Counted from the first letter of the stretch, positions 8,864-18,803 are shown. The stretch is 64,000 bases of DNA from Thalassotalea eurytherma (GCF_030161415.1 NZ_BSSU01000004.1:62001-126000), one strand, 5' to 3'. Notes: generated from the letters alone by a model not told the origin. Numbers and translations: made by a program.

Positions 8864-10087
8864 ATGCCAAAAGAAGCATCATTTAAACAAAAACGACGTT
8901 TTATCATACGTCTAGGAAAGGCGTTACATAAGTTTGGTACTAACTCATTCCGCAGTGAGGCTCATTTGCAGCACGTGTCGGATTTCCTTGAATTAAAAGC
9001 ATGGTTCATTATTACGCCAACGTCATTAACCTTTGTTTTTTTAGATAATGATGATCAAGAGCATAACTTCCTTGTACGGGTAAAACCTAGTGAACTCGAT
9101 CTTGGTTCTTTAGCGCGCACGGATCAATTGGTTGATGAACTTATATCGGGCCAACGTAGTTTAGATGAGTCCCTTGAACGTTTAGAAGAAATAGCAGAAA
9201 AGCCCAACCCGTATAGTCGTTTTACCTCATTTATCGCCTTTGGTGCATCATCAGGCGCGTTTGCAATGTTAATGCATACCAGTTGGAACGACGTACTTTG
9301 GTCAACCTTGCTCGGCTTAGTTGTTGCCCTCTTAATATTTTGGTCAGAGCGATCGAATCGCGTTTCTGAAATGTTAGAGCCATTATCTGCCGTAGTATGT
9401 GCGTTAACGGCGAGTGCTATTGCTTCAGTAGACCCTCATATCAATGTACCACTTGTCGTATTGTCTTCAATTATTGTATTTATTCCTGGATTGTCATTAA
9501 CCCTTGGGTTATCGGAACTATCTGCACGCCATTTATTATCAGGTACAGCCCGCATCATGGATGCGATTATGACGCTATTTAAACTCTACTTTGGTGCGTT
9601 CTTGGGTATGTCAGTAGGCGGGTTGCTTTGGCAGCCACTAACCTTTGAAGCGTCTAGGCCTTTAGAAAGCTGGACCGCCTGGCTTGCTGTACTCATCTTA
9701 TCGATTACCCTAGCTATTTTATTTAGACTGCGCGGGAGAGATGCACCTTGGGCAATTTTAGCCGGCTTTGTTGCTTTTGGTACAAGTTTATGGGCAAGTA
9801 GTTACCTAGGATATGCATTGGGTGCGTTTGCCGGAGCATTTGCACTGGGTGTTTATAGTAATTTATTCTCAAGAGTAATGAATTTACCGTCAAGTATAGT
9901 ATTGTTACTTGGTCTGGTTGTATTGGTACCTGGTAGTAAAGTATTTATTGGCTTAAATACCGCAATATCAGGCAAAGAAATGTTGCATGTTCCTGATATA
10001 GGATCTCAAACATTCTTAATTTTTATGTCGTTAGTAGCTGGCCTTATATTTTCTAATGTCGCTGTACGTTCAAGAAAAAGCTTATAA
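8864..10087 (+). CDS. ThrE family threonine/serine exporter
   Basis: A 407-residue inner-membrane protein of the ThrE family. The cytosolic N-terminal part (about 1-115; ALHKFGTNSFRSEAHL) precedes roughly ten hydrophobic segments, which cover both halves that are split into YjjP and YjjB in enterics. Family members export threonine, serine or, as YjjPB, succinate; substrate is not readable. The PGLSLTLGLSELSARHLLSG motif is characteristic of the first membrane half. The TetR gene begins 12 bp after its stop, so the two are probably one operon. The ATG at 8864 has only a weak ribosome-binding site. Confidence 0.88.
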   Translation: MPKEASFKQKRRFIIRLGKALHKFGTNSFRSEAHLQHVSDFLELKAWFIITPTSLTFVFLDNDDQEHNFLVRVKPSELDLGSLARTDQLVDELISGQRSLDESLERLEEIAEKPNPYSRFTSFIAFGASSGAFAMLMHTSWNDVLWSTLLGLVVALLIFWSERSNRVSEMLEPLSAVVCALTASAIASVDPHINVPLVVLSSIIVFIPGLSLTLGLSELSARHLLSGTARIMDAIMTLFKLYFGAFLGMSVGGLLWQPLTFEASRPLESWTAWLAVLILSITLAILFRLRGRDAPWAILAGFVAFGTSLWASSYLGYALGAFAGAFALGVYSNLFSRVMNLPSSIVLLLGLVVLVPGSKVFIGLNTAISGKEMLHVPDIGSQTFLIFMSLVAGLIFSNVAVRSRKSL

Positions 10088-10098
10088 AAAGGTAAAAT

Positions 10099-10722
10099 AT
10101 GGCGCCAACTGAAACTAATAAAAAAACAAAATATCATCATGGTGATTTGCGCCAAGCATTGATTGCATCAGCAACAAACATGGTTGAAAGCGAAGGTGTG
10201 AATGGACTATCACTAAGAAAACTTGCCGAAAAGGTTAACGTTTCAAGAACCGCGGCCTATCATCATTTTAAAGATAAACATGATTTACTCTGTGCAATAG
10301 CGGCCCAAGGGTTTGCCCAATGGCAAGCAATGGCTGAAGTTATTTCTAAAGATGACAGTTTGTCATCACGTGAAAAGTTTAAACAATTCTTTTTAAAGTA
10401 TATTCAATTTGCAATTAATAACGCCGCTATTTATGAGCTGATGTTTGGTCACCAACTATGGCAAAGCGAAGGCGATAATAGCGCATTAAAAGATGTGTCT
10501 TACCCCTGTTTTCAATACCAAGTTGAAATGACTCGATTGTGGCAACAACAAGGTATTTTTCCTTCGTCTGAAAACCCAACTAGGCTTGCCCAAGTGACAT
10601 GGGCAACAATGCATGGCTTGGCTAAATTATATATCGACGGTATCTATACACAAAGCTCAACGATTGAAGATATGTGTGATACCGCGATAAACCTATTGGT
10701 GATTAACAAACCGGCGAACTAA
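10099..10722 (+). CDS. TetR family transcriptional regulator
   Basis: A 207-residue TetR-type repressor. The N-terminal helix-turn-helix spans about residues 14-60, with LSLRKLAEKVNVSRTAAYHHF as turn and recognition helix. The opening KYHHGDLRQALI and the C-terminal part with MFGHQLW and WATMHGLAKL match the TetR subfamily with a WHG-type ligand-binding domain. It lies 12 bp behind the ThrE-type exporter gene, so control of that exporter is the simplest guess. Ligand unknown. Confidence 0.88.
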   Translation: MAPTETNKKTKYHHGDLRQALIASATNMVESEGVNGLSLRKLAEKVNVSRTAAYHHFKDKHDLLCAIAAQGFAQWQAMAEVISKDDSLSSREKFKQFFLKYIQFAINNAAIYELMFGHQLWQSEGDNSALKDVSYPCFQYQVEMTRLWQQQGIFPSSENPTRLAQVTWATMHGLAKLYIDGIYTQSSTIEDMCDTAINLLVINKPAN

Positions 10723-10882
10723 CCTGCGATAAATATTGCCAAGTTAGCAACGCTTGGTCATCTTGTACCCCATCAATTTTCGGCGAACTTTGATTTAATC
10801 ACCAAAAGTTTGCCTCGTAACTAAACCATTCTAGAAATTGCCACGTATAACCACATACTTATTTCTGACTTTGCTCGTTGAT

Positions 10883-11374
10883 ATGTGGTTACTCAATAAC
10901 CTCGCTTTTAATGCCATCTGGTTTGCTGCCATTTTTTTTCAAAACCTGGCGCTTCCTTTTGGCGTTTTTTTTATTGCACTTCATTGCTGGTACTTTAATC
11001 AGCAGCGTGAAATTTTTGTTGTAATTTATGTGTTGTTAATTGGGATTTTTGTTGACACATTGTTGATGCAGCTAGGCGTATTTATATTCGAAGGCCAACA
11101 ATACACAATTCCTTTTTGGTTAATGCTTATTTGGGCTGCTTTTGGCGCAACGATAAATCATAGCTTGGCATTTTTGAAAAAGAACAAGCAGTTGGCTTTC
11201 ATTGTTGGCGCTATCTTTCCACCACTAAGTTATTTTGCAGGAGAGAAATTCGGGGTTGTTACTTTCGGCTATTCGACAACATCAACCACCTTGCTGCTTG
11301 CCATTATTTGGGCACCTTTACTCTATCATCTAACGCAGGTTTCATATGAAAAAAAGTATTTTGCTGACGCTTAA
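10883..11374 (+). CDS. DUF2878 family membrane protein
   Basis: A hydrophobic protein of about 163 residues with five or six predicted membrane helices, matching DUF2878 (NNLAFNAIWFAAIFFQN at the start, PFWLMLIWAAFGATINHSL in the middle, PPLSYFAGEKFGVV near the end). Function unknown. The start is uncertain: ATG 10883 is chosen because family members begin just before the LN..WF segment; a TTG at 10838 would add 15 residues. It overlaps the next gene by 29 bp, so the three-gene unit is translationally coupled. In other proteobacteria DUF2878, a chalcone-isomerase-like protein and DUF3833 accompany cfa-like and DUF1365 genes, which are missing here. Confidence 0.8.
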   Translation: MWLLNNLAFNAIWFAAIFFQNLALPFGVFFIALHCWYFNQQREIFVVIYVLLIGIFVDTLLMQLGVFIFEGQQYTIPFWLMLIWAAFGATINHSLAFLKKNKQLAFIVGAIFPPLSYFAGEKFGVVTFGYSTTSTTLLLAIIWAPLLYHLTQVSYEKKYFADA

Positions 11375-11915
11375 CCGGTTAATGATGACTGTCATCGTAG
11401 CAATGAGTTTATTTTCGACAAATTCGATGGCTAATTCGGGCACACTGATAGAAAACCAAACTGATTTAGAAACAGTATCTGGCCATTTTAAAGATGTGGG
11501 TCAGGCAAAATTTAGAGTACTGTTTTTCAATATTTATCAAAGTCGTTTAGCCAGTGAAAGTGGCGAGTTCGATAAACAGACTGCCTATGTATTTGAAATC
11601 ACATATTTAAGGGACATTACTCAGTCAGACCTCATTGAGCGAACAATTGAGCAGTGGCAGCATTTGGGGATTGATGAGCGTCAATACCAAGCTTATTTAC
11701 CTAAACTACAAGCCTTGTGGCCTAATATCAAAAAAGGTGATCAACTCGCATTATTCGTTGAAAATAACCAGGCTCAGTTCTTCTATAATCAAGCCTTTAT
11801 AGGCGAAGTAAATAACGGAACTTTTGCCGACGACTTTTTGGCAATTTGGCTGAGTGAAAAAACCAGTCAACCTAAGTTAAGGCAGCAACTATTAGGTATG
11901 CACAGTAATGGATAA
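11346..11915 (+). CDS. Chalcone isomerase-like periplasmic protein
   Basis: 189 residues with an N-terminal signal peptide (hydrophobic core LMMTVIVAMSLFSTNSMA, cleavage likely near residue 30). The mature part has the chalcone-isomerase-like fold: GHFKDVGQAKFRVLFFNIYQSRL, then the LRDITQSDLIERT helix and the GEVNNGTFADDFLAIWLS ending. Bacterial members are not known to isomerise flavonoids; fatty-acid binding is proposed for relatives. It overlaps its upstream neighbour by 29 bp and its downstream neighbour by 8 bp, indicating one operon. Confidence 0.85.
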   Translation: MKKSILLTLNRLMMTVIVAMSLFSTNSMANSGTLIENQTDLETVSGHFKDVGQAKFRVLFFNIYQSRLASESGEFDKQTAYVFEITYLRDITQSDLIERTIEQWQHLGIDERQYQAYLPKLQALWPNIKKGDQLALFVENNQAQFFYNQAFIGEVNNGTFADDFLAIWLSEKTSQPKLRQQLLGMHSNG

Positions 11916-12471
11916 ATTAACTAAACTGATTTTTAGCATGATGCTCTGTTTTACTTTATTGGGCTGCCAAGCGAAACTAAATGATTATGACAACACAGAT
12001 CCAATATTACGCTTTGAAGACTATTTTAACGGGCCAATCACAGCTTGGGGCCTAGTGCAGGATTACAGCAATAAAGTGACAAGAAGATTTTGTGTCGAAA
12101 TGGTTGGTACATGGCAGGGTAATAAAGGCGTATTGGCAGAAACCTTCTATTTCGATGATGGTGAAGTGAGTTATCGAAATTGGCAGCTAACAAAGCAAGC
12201 AAACAATCAGTACACGGGTAATGCTGAAGACGTGATTGGTGAAGCTAACGGGGCAACCAATGGCTTTGCGGGGCAATGGCAATATACGCTCTCTCTTGAT
12301 ATCGACGACAGCATATATCATTTCACTTTAGACGATTGGCTTTATCAGATTGACCAACACCGTGCATTCAATCGAGCAAAAATGAAGAAATTTGGTATTG
12401 AAGTAGCTGAACTCACGCTATTTTTTGATAAACAAACACCACTACGAAAATGTACTAAAAAAGGCGCTTAA
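11908..12471 (+). CDS. DUF3833 lipoprotein
   Basis: 187 residues with a lipoprotein signal peptide; the lipobox LLGC puts the lipidated Cys at about residue 20, and the +2 Gln does not suggest retention in the inner membrane. The remainder is a lipocalin-like beta barrel of DUF3833 (FEDYFNGPITAWGLVQD, RRFCVEMVGTW, ETFYFDDGEVSYRNWQL). Function unknown; the fold and its neighbours suggest lipid handling. It overlaps the chalcone-isomerase-like gene by 8 bp, and its stop codon lies within the terminator stem. Confidence 0.85.
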   Translation: MDKLTKLIFSMMLCFTLLGCQAKLNDYDNTDPILRFEDYFNGPITAWGLVQDYSNKVTRRFCVEMVGTWQGNKGVLAETFYFDDGEVSYRNWQLTKQANNQYTGNAEDVIGEANGATNGFAGQWQYTLSLDIDDSIYHFTLDDWLYQIDQHRAFNRAKMKKFGIEVAELTLFFDKQTPLRKCTKKGA

Positions 12472-12484
12472 AGCGCCTTTTTTC
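12463..12484 (+). terminator. Terminator of the DUF2878-DUF3833 unit
   Basis: GGCGCTT and AAGCGCC (12463-12477) form a stem followed by a T-run, with As before. The stop codon of the DUF3833 gene falls in the hairpin. It is symmetrical enough to stop thyA transcripts as well. Confidence 0.8.
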
Positions 12485-12515
12485 TATTCTCAAGCATTAA
12501 CCTGTTAAGTAAATA

Positions 12516-13367
12516 CTAGACAGCAAAAGGGTATTTTATTGGGTCGTGACATTGATAGCCAACCACGTCAAAATCATCCGTTGTGACCCAGCTTTCAATA
12601 TCTTCAAGAGATTGAATTTTTGGATTAATCTTAAGTTGTGGCGCAGGGAATGGTTCACGCTTCAATTGCACGTCACGCATTAAATCAAGCTGGTTTTCAT
12701 AAATATGTGCATTAATAATTTTATGATAAGCCTTACCCGGTTTATGACCGGTGATTTGCGCCATTAAAGCAAGTAACACAAAACATTGAATTTGATTGAA
12801 ATTCAACCCCAACGGCACGTCACAGCTGCGTTGCGTACTATTTAAATATAAGGTACCACCTAACAATGAAAACTGGTGTGAATGCATACATGGACGCAAA
12901 CAGCCTAACTCAAACTCACCTGGGTTATAGAAGGTAACAATTTCCCCTCTATCATCAATACCTTTTGATAAGTTATCGACAACCTTTTTAAGCTGATCTA
13001 ATGTGCTACCGTCAGGGCGTTGCCAAGAGCGACCTTGAACACCGTAAACACGGCCCATGTCATCATCGCCTTTACGCGCTGGATTGTTCAGCCATGCGTC
13101 GTTTTGATTTGCATTAGCATCCCACGTTTTGCAGCCTATCTCGCGAAATTGAGCAGCATTGTCATAGCCACGTAAGTAACCTAAAAGTTCAGCAATCGCC
13201 GCTTTATAAAAGCTTTTGCGCGTTGTAATAAGTGGAAACTGATTGTTCGCAACGTCATATTCAAGATCGGCATTAATAACCGTTAAACATTTTATGCCAG
13301 TGCGCTTATTTTCAACCCATTCGCCTTCATCAACAATGCGCTGACATAAATCTAAATACTGTTTCAT
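12516..13367 (-). CDS. thyA: Thymidylate synthase
   Basis: Methylates dUMP to dTMP with methylene-tetrahydrofolate. Its 283 residues are longer than the 264 of E. coli; this is the long variant seen in Vibrio and Alteromonas with an insertion around residues 85-105 ([21 protein letters not shown]). The nucleophile is Cys160 in [10 protein letters not shown], and the downstream [15 protein letters not shown] segment binds phosphate and dUMP. It follows lgt by 12 bp, the conserved gammaproteobacterial lgt-thyA arrangement. Confidence 0.97.
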   Translation of the reverse strand: MKQYLDLCQRIVDEGEWVENKRTGIKCLTVINADLEYDVANNQFPLITTRKSFYKAAIAELLGYLRGYDNAAQFREIGCKTWDANANQNDAWLNNPARKGDDDMGRVYGVQGRSWQRPDGSTLDQLKKVVDNLSKGIDDRGEIVTFYNPGEFELGCLRPCMHSHQFSLLGGTLYLNSTQRSCDVPLGLNFNQIQCFVLLALMAQITGHKPGKAYHKIINAHIYENQLDLMRDVQLKREPFPAPQLKINPKIQSLEDIESWVTTDDFDVVGYQCHDPIKYPFAV

Positions 13368-13379
13368 AACGCCTTAACC

Positions 13380-14186
13380 TTATCTTTTTGCTTGAACCTG
13401 GCGGTTTGAGCCGTAAATAATAATGAATAATCCAACAATTACCATAGGTAAACTTAATATTTGGCCCATTGAAATGTATTCAAAAAAGTAACCTAAATGA
13501 TCATCGGGCTCTCTAAATAGCTCGACAAACATTCTGAAGATGCCGTAGCCAATCAAGAAGAGACCTGACAGTAACCCCACTGGTTGTTTCTTCTTACTCA
13601 AAAAGTATAAAACACCGAACAAAACTACACCTTCTAACGCAAACTCATAAAGTTGAGAAGGATGACGCGGCAACTGGTCAGGATCCGTTGGGAAGACAAC
13701 AGCCCATGGTACATCGGTTGGTCGGCCCCAAAGTTCAGAGTTGATAAAGTTACCTAAACGCCCCATACCAAGACCAATTGGCACCAGTGGCGCAACAAAG
13801 TCACCAACGGCAAGAAAGTGTTTACCCTCTTTTCGCGCAAAAATAAAAATAGCAGTAATGACACCTAGTAAACCACCGTGGAACGACATTCCACCTTGCC
13901 AAATTTTAAAAAGATAAAGCGGATCTGCGACAAACAAATCAAACTGATAAAACAGGACATAACCTACGCGCCCACCTAAGATTACCCCAAGAAAGCCATA
14001 AAAGAGTAAATCGCTAACCTGCTCTCTCGTCCATAAACCTTCGCTACGATCCGCTGCTTTATTGGCTAAATACATAGCGGCAATAAAACCAATAAGATAC
14101 ATCAAACCATACCAACGAATGGCTAAAGGCCCGATCGAAAAAATAACCGGATCAATATTAGGAAACTGCAAATACTGCGTTGTCAT
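13380..14186 (-). CDS. lgt: Prolipoprotein diacylglyceryl transferase
   Basis: Inner-membrane enzyme that transfers diacylglyceryl from phosphatidylglycerol to the lipobox Cys of prolipoproteins. The 268 residues contain the Lgt signature [19 protein letters not shown], the HGGLLG motif and the YEFALEG region, with seven predicted membrane segments. It lies between the TauE-type gene and thyA on the same strand, with 48 and 12 bp spacing. Its substrates in this window would include the two lipoproteins at 11908 and 57089 and the amidohydrolase at 22550. Confidence 0.97.
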   Translation of the reverse strand: MTTQYLQFPNIDPVIFSIGPLAIRWYGLMYLIGFIAAMYLANKAADRSEGLWTREQVSDLLFYGFLGVILGGRVGYVLFYQFDLFVADPLYLFKIWQGGMSFHGGLLGVITAIFIFARKEGKHFLAVGDFVAPLVPIGLGMGRLGNFINSELWGRPTDVPWAVVFPTDPDQLPRHPSQLYEFALEGVVLFGVLYFLSKKKQPVGLLSGLFLIGYGIFRMFVELFREPDDHLGYFFEYISMGQILSLPMVIVGLFIIIYGSNRQVQAKR

Positions 14187-14234
14187 AAAAATTCCACAAT
14201 TTATATAATTATCATCAATTTATAAGGTTATTAA

Positions 14235-15035
14235 TTACGAAGACACTAACATTTCAATAGCGACTAAAATTAAGAAACCTGCAAATAGTTTTTTCAACGT
14301 TCTCACTGGGAGTTTTGTTGCCAATTTAACACCAACTGGCGCAAACAAAAATGACGTCAATGTTATGCCTAGCAATGCTGGTAAGTAAATATAACCTACA
14401 CTCCAAGGCGGTAAATTAGTTTGGTTTAACCCTGTAAAGATGAAACCCAACGAGCCAAATAATGCCACCATTAATCCGCATGCTGTGGCAGTGCCAATTG
14501 CCTGCCTAACCTGAATGCTTAGATAACTTAATGTTGGTATTAATATAACACCACCGGAAATGCCCATTAAGCTTGCTATTACCCCCGTGCCAACACCTAT
14601 GGTATTCACTTTCCATTGTTTTGGGTACGCTTTAGTGCGTTCCACTTTTATCGATATAAGCATATACGCTGCTAATATCATCACAGCGGCTGCAAAAAAT
14701 GAGGTGAGTGTTTTGGCTGGCAATAAATCAGCGATAAAAGAGCCCGCTAATGCACCAATACTAACGGCAACCATCAAAGGTTTAGCAATATGCCAAGGAA
14801 TATTTCCATTTTTATGATGAGCAAATGCTGCTGACGAAGAGGTTACCACAATAGCGGCTAGCGATGTTGCCAACGCGATAGGCATGACGAGTTCAGACTC
14901 AATACCAAATAACGGCAACAAATAAACCAGTGCAGGAACAATGATTAGCCCGCCACCAATACCTAGTAAGCCAGCCATAAAACCGACAGACATACCCAGT
15001 ACAGCACAAACCAATATAATGGTTAACGTTAACAT
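14235..15035 (-). CDS. TauE/SafE family membrane transporter
   Basis: A 266-residue polytopic membrane protein with about eight hydrophobic segments. The repeated GLLGIGGGLIIVPAL near the N-terminus and GVIASLMGISGGVILIPTLS in the second half are the two family motifs of TauE/SafE (sulfite, sulfoacetate or other organic anion exporters). Substrate unknown. It starts 9 bp after ptsP and precedes lgt by 48 bp, so it sits inside the otherwise enteric-like ptsP-lgt-thyA block. Confidence 0.88.
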   Translation of the reverse strand: MLTLTIILVCAVLGMSVGFMAGLLGIGGGLIIVPALVYLLPLFGIESELVMPIALATSLAAIVVTSSSAAFAHHKNGNIPWHIAKPLMVAVSIGALAGSFIADLLPAKTLTSFFAAAVMILAAYMLISIKVERTKAYPKQWKVNTIGVGTGVIASLMGISGGVILIPTLSYLSIQVRQAIGTATACGLMVALFGSLGFIFTGLNQTNLPPWSVGYIYLPALLGITLTSFLFAPVGVKLATKLPVRTLKKLFAGFLILVAIEMLVSS

Positions 15036-15044
15036 GTGTTGATA

Positions 15045-17309
15045 CTACATTCCTGCTCGAACAAAACCACCTAAACCGATGGACTCCAATTGCTCATTTA
15101 AATAATTTTTAATTTCTTTTGCGTTATCTAACGTTAAAACATGACCAAGCATATTCTTAGCCTGTGCTATCGATAGATGACGAATAATCCATTTTATACG
15201 CCCTACATTATGCGGGTTCATACTTAACTTATCAAAACCCATTGCGACAAGTAAGACAGCACCTGCAGCATCACCAGCCAGTTCACCACATAAACTTAAA
15301 GGAACTAAGGATGCTTGAGACTGTTTCGCAATTTCATTTAACGCACGAATTACCGATGGGTGATACGCATCATATAAATGTGCAACACGCGCGTTATTTC
15401 TATCCACAGCGAGTAAGTATTGTGTTAAATCATTACTACCAACAGAGAAGAAGTCGACTTTTGAAGCCAATTCTTTCATAAGGAAGATAGCACTTGGCAC
15501 TTCGATCATTATACCAATTTTAGGTTTCAAAATATTTTCATTTAGTTCTTGGCATAACTCAAAATAAGCTTGGTTAATTAAGCGAACTGCTTCATCAACT
15601 TCAGCTACCGAAGCAATCATAGGCAACATGATTTCTAGGTTTCCACAGCCGACATTTGCTCTAATCATTGCGCGCACTTGTAGCAAGAATAATTCTGGAT
15701 GATCGATAGATATTCTTATACCGCGCCAACCTAGAAATGGGTTGTCTTCTTTAATTGGAAAATAAGGTAGCGATTTGTCACCGCCAATATCAAGTGTTCG
15801 CATGGTTACCGATTGGCGTTCAAATGAAGACAGCACATTATAGTACCAAATCGACTGTTCCTGCTCCGATGGGAAACTTCGGCTTTCCATAAATGGAATT
15901 TCCGTTCGATAAAGTCCTATCCCTGTTGCACCAGCGCGTTTAGAGTGCTCAAAGCCTGAACTCAACCCAGCGTTCAACTGCAATTCGACCTTACGACCAT
16001 CGGTAGTAACGGCGGGGAGGTGCTCAACGGCTTTAACCTTCTCAATTAACGCAATTTCTTCATTAACTAAATGTCTATACTCATTGAGCAAACTGTCTTC
16101 AGGATTAATAAACAATTCACCCGAATAGCCATCTACAATCGCATCAAGGTTATTAAAACTTGTTAAGTTGGTATTGTTTAAGCCCATAATTGCAGGAACA
16201 CCAAGCGCTCGAGCTAAAATGGCGGCATGTGAGTTATTCGAACCTGAAAGTGAAACAACCCCTTCTAAACCTTTATGCTGGAAATCAGCAAGCATTGACG
16301 CGGTCACTTCCTCAGCCACCAAAATAAATGTTTCAGGTAACGGTTCTTGACGATTATCTTGTTGTTGCAGGTTTTGCAAAATACGGTTCGCTAAGTCTCG
16401 TATATCACTGGCACGCTCGCGAACATATTCATCTTCTAACGATTCAAATTGTATAACATAAGCATCAATTACAATTTTCAACGCACTTTGAGCACACCAA
16501 CCCTGCTCTATTGTTGTATGAATTTCTTGCCCTAACTGCTCGCTTTCAAGCAAGTGTTTATACATTTCAAAAATATCAACACTGGTATCCGTGACAACGC
16601 CATGAAGCTGTTCAGTGATATCAATAAACTCTTGACGTGTTTTACGAATAGCTTGCTTAAGTAATTCGATTTGGCCTTTACTATCGTCACTTTTATGCAA
16701 TGACAAATTGCGTAAATCAGCTTTTGGCTGACAAACGAACACAGGCGCTATTGCCACACCTGGAGAACCTGCGACGCCTTGAATATAAGGCCTAACTTGG
16801 TGTTGATTATCATGGCGAGACGACCAGCCACGATTTTTAGCGTTGGCTAATGATGCGGCCAATTGCGCAGACAAGGTCACCAAAAATGACTCTTCAGTTT
16901 CAGTAAAGTGTCGAGCTTGTTTTTGTTGAATTGAAATAACACCAAGTACTTGACCTTGGTGAATAATAGGCGTACCTAAAAAAGCGTTTAGGTCATCTTC
17001 TTCAACTTCTGGCGCTACCTTAAAGTGGGGGTGGTTGCGAGCGTCAGCTAAATTAAGTGGTTCTTCGCGCAAACCAACTAAACCAATAAGCCCTTCTGAA
17101 AAGCCCACGCGTGTTTGACCGAGAGATTGTTTGGCGAGGCCGTCAGAGGCAACCAATAGAAAATGTTGTTTTTGGTAGTCAGCTAAATGGACAGAACAAC
17201 AATCTGTTTTCATGACTCGTTTCACTTCAGACGTCATACGATCAAGGGCTTTGTCTAGCTCGAAAGCTTGACTAAACTCTAGCACGATTCGTCTTAAGTT
17301 GGTTAACAT
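15045..17309 (-). CDS. ptsP: Phosphoenolpyruvate-protein phosphotransferase PtsP (EI-Ntr)
   Basis: First component of the nitrogen phosphotransferase cascade; autophosphorylates from PEP and passes phosphate to NPr. A GAF domain (about 1-160) senses glutamine/2-oxoglutarate in homologues. It is followed by enzyme I: phospho-His361 in SGSNNSHAAILAR, and the C-terminal PEP-binding barrel with the active Cys in PLSLCGELAGD. The 754 residues match E. coli (748). AAGGA lies four bases before the ATG. rppH is upstream on the same strand but a terminator-like hairpin lies between them. Confidence 0.96.
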   Translation of the reverse strand: MLTNLRRIVLEFSQAFELDKALDRMTSEVKRVMKTDCCSVHLADYQKQHFLLVASDGLAKQSLGQTRVGFSEGLIGLVGLREEPLNLADARNHPHFKVAPEVEEDDLNAFLGTPIIHQGQVLGVISIQQKQARHFTETEESFLVTLSAQLAASLANAKNRGWSSRHDNQHQVRPYIQGVAGSPGVAIAPVFVCQPKADLRNLSLHKSDDSKGQIELLKQAIRKTRQEFIDITEQLHGVVTDTSVDIFEMYKHLLESEQLGQEIHTTIEQGWCAQSALKIVIDAYVIQFESLEDEYVRERASDIRDLANRILQNLQQQDNRQEPLPETFILVAEEVTASMLADFQHKGLEGVVSLSGSNNSHAAILARALGVPAIMGLNNTNLTSFNNLDAIVDGYSGELFINPEDSLLNEYRHLVNEEIALIEKVKAVEHLPAVTTDGRKVELQLNAGLSSGFEHSKRAGATGIGLYRTEIPFMESRSFPSEQEQSIWYYNVLSSFERQSVTMRTLDIGGDKSLPYFPIKEDNPFLGWRGIRISIDHPELFLLQVRAMIRANVGCGNLEIMLPMIASVAEVDEAVRLINQAYFELCQELNENILKPKIGIMIEVPSAIFLMKELASKVDFFSVGSNDLTQYLLAVDRNNARVAHLYDAYHPSVIRALNEIAKQSQASLVPLSLCGELAGDAAGAVLLVAMGFDKLSMNPHNVGRIKWIIRHLSIAQAKNMLGHVLTLDNAKEIKNYLNEQLESIGLGGFVRAGM

Positions 17310-17330
17310 AGTGTCCTTGAGTCAACAATA

Positions 17331-17365
17331 GAAAAAACAAACCGCTACTCAAAAAGAAGCGGTTT
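17331..17365 (-). terminator. Terminator-like hairpin between rppH and ptsP
   Basis: AAACCGCT (17339-17346) pairs with AGCGGTTT (17358-17365); on the minus strand the stem is followed by a T-rich tail. It would attenuate rppH read-through into ptsP. Confidence 0.6.
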
Positions 17366-17378
17366 GATACATAGTAAA

Positions 17379-17885
17379 CTACCCTCTTCTCTTACGCCTG
17401 TCATGACGATGAAAAGGTAAAGCTACAGGGGCAAATTCTTTCATGACTTTTCGATAAACTTCGCGTTTAAATGACACCACCTGCCTTACTGGGTACCAAT
17501 AGCTTACCCAGCGGAAGTCATCAAATTCAGGATGCCCTGAATGTAATAAGTTAACGGCGCTATCTGGGCTGGTTAATTTTAATAAAAACCATTTTTGCTT
17601 TTGCCCGATACAAACCGGTTTACTGTCATGTCGAATTAATCGTTTTGGTAATTTATACCTCAGCCAATGTTTTGTGGAAGCAACAATTTTCACGTGTTCG
17701 GGTTTTAAACCAACTTCTTCGTATAATTCCCGATACATGGTTTGCTCAGCACTTTCTCCATCATCAACGCCACCTTGTGGAAATTGCCATGAATGCTGAC
17801 CATATCTTCTTGCCCAAAAAACCTGTCCCCTGTCATTGATAATTACTATGCCGACATTGGCTCTATAGCCATCAGCATCTATCAC
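17379..17885 (-). CDS. rppH: RNA 5'-pyrophosphohydrolase
   Basis: Nudix hydrolase that removes pyrophosphate from the 5' end of transcripts and so triggers RNase E decay. The Nudix box [22 protein letters not shown] is complete with the REx2EE core. The frame is open upstream to 17963, but homologues begin MIDxDGYRxNVG; a GTG at 17885 gives exactly [12 protein letters not shown] and is preceded by CAGGAG at good distance, so that start is chosen (168 residues; E. coli 176). It is divergent from mutH, as in enterics. Confidence 0.94.
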   Translation of the reverse strand: MIDADGYRANVGIVIINDRGQVFWARRYGQHSWQFPQGGVDDGESAEQTMYRELYEEVGLKPEHVKIVASTKHWLRYKLPKRLIRHDSKPVCIGQKQKWFLLKLTSPDSAVNLLHSGHPEFDDFRWVSYWYPVRQVVSFKREVYRKVMKEFAPVALPFHRHDRRKRRG

Positions 17886-18020
17886 AGGAACTCCTGAATA
17901 AATATTTAATTTATGCTTTGATTCTTCCACAATCTGTCGTTTCGAGCAAATGAATACTGACATTATTTTCCCTACTGTGTAAAAATAACCACGTAGCGTA
18001 CAAAAATTAATAAAAACGGC

Positions 18021-18701
18021 ATGAAACCAAAGGCTAACCCCCCTTTACATGAACAAGAGTTGCTTGAACGAGCACACCAACTAGCTGGTTTGTCATTAGG
18101 CGATATCGCCAATGACGCCGAAATAGCAGTACCAACAAGTCTCCGCAAAGAAAAAGGTTGGATAGGCCTTCTACTCGAGCACGTCTTAGGTGCTACAGCA
18201 GGTACTCAGGCGAAACCTGACTTTGATGAGCTAGGTATCGAATTAAAGACGATTCCCATTGATTTTACCGGTAAGCCTTTAGAAACAACCTTTGTCAGCG
18301 TTGCGCCGTTAATGGGCTTAGTTGGCGCGACATGGCAAACGAGCCACGTTTGTCACAAGCTTGCTAGAGTATTATGGGTACCTATCGTCAGTGAGAAACA
18401 CCTTGCCATTAAGGATCGTATAGTGGCAACACCATTTATTTGGTCTCCGTCAGAAGAACAAGCTTCTTTATTAGCAAACGATTGGCAAGAATTGACAGAT
18501 ATGATTGTCTTGGGAGAAGTAGAAAAAATATCAGGAAAATACGGACAAGTACTGCAACTAAGGCCTAAAGCAGCAAATAGCCAAGCGAAAACCAAAGCAT
18601 TTGATAAAGATGGCAATCTTTTTATGACCTTACCGAGAGGCTTTTATTTAAAAACCCAGTTTACGCACGAGCTAATAAAACAGCATTTACGTACAAATTA
18701 A
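18021..18701 (+). CDS. mutH: DNA mismatch repair endonuclease MutH
   Basis: Nicks the unmethylated strand at hemimethylated GATC sites during MutSL-directed mismatch repair. The 226 residues match E. coli (229). The catalytic triad is intact with the proper spacing: Asp67, Glu74 and Lys76 in [13 protein letters not shown]. Its presence implies Dam methylation in this organism, which limits the taxon to the mutH-bearing gammaproteobacteria. It is divergent from rppH across a 135-bp gap. Confidence 0.96.
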   Translation: MKPKANPPLHEQELLERAHQLAGLSLGDIANDAEIAVPTSLRKEKGWIGLLLEHVLGATAGTQAKPDFDELGIELKTIPIDFTGKPLETTFVSVAPLMGLVGATWQTSHVCHKLARVLWVPIVSEKHLAIKDRIVATPFIWSPSEEQASLLANDWQELTDMIVLGEVEKISGKYGQVLQLRPKAANSQAKTKAFDKDGNLFMTLPRGFYLKTQFTHELIKQHLRTN

Positions 18702-18803
18702 CTAAAATAAAAATTGCATATTGCGACTATAGAAAATAAGCTTATTCAATAAGTGGACATTGATTAGCACTTAATTGAAGTATTAGGGTTTTTAGAAAAA
18801 CAC

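Noticed and set aside
17886-17963. N-terminal extension of rppH by 26 codons
   Set aside because: Not found in homologues; GTG at 17885 has a strong CAGGAG site and restores the conserved N-terminus.
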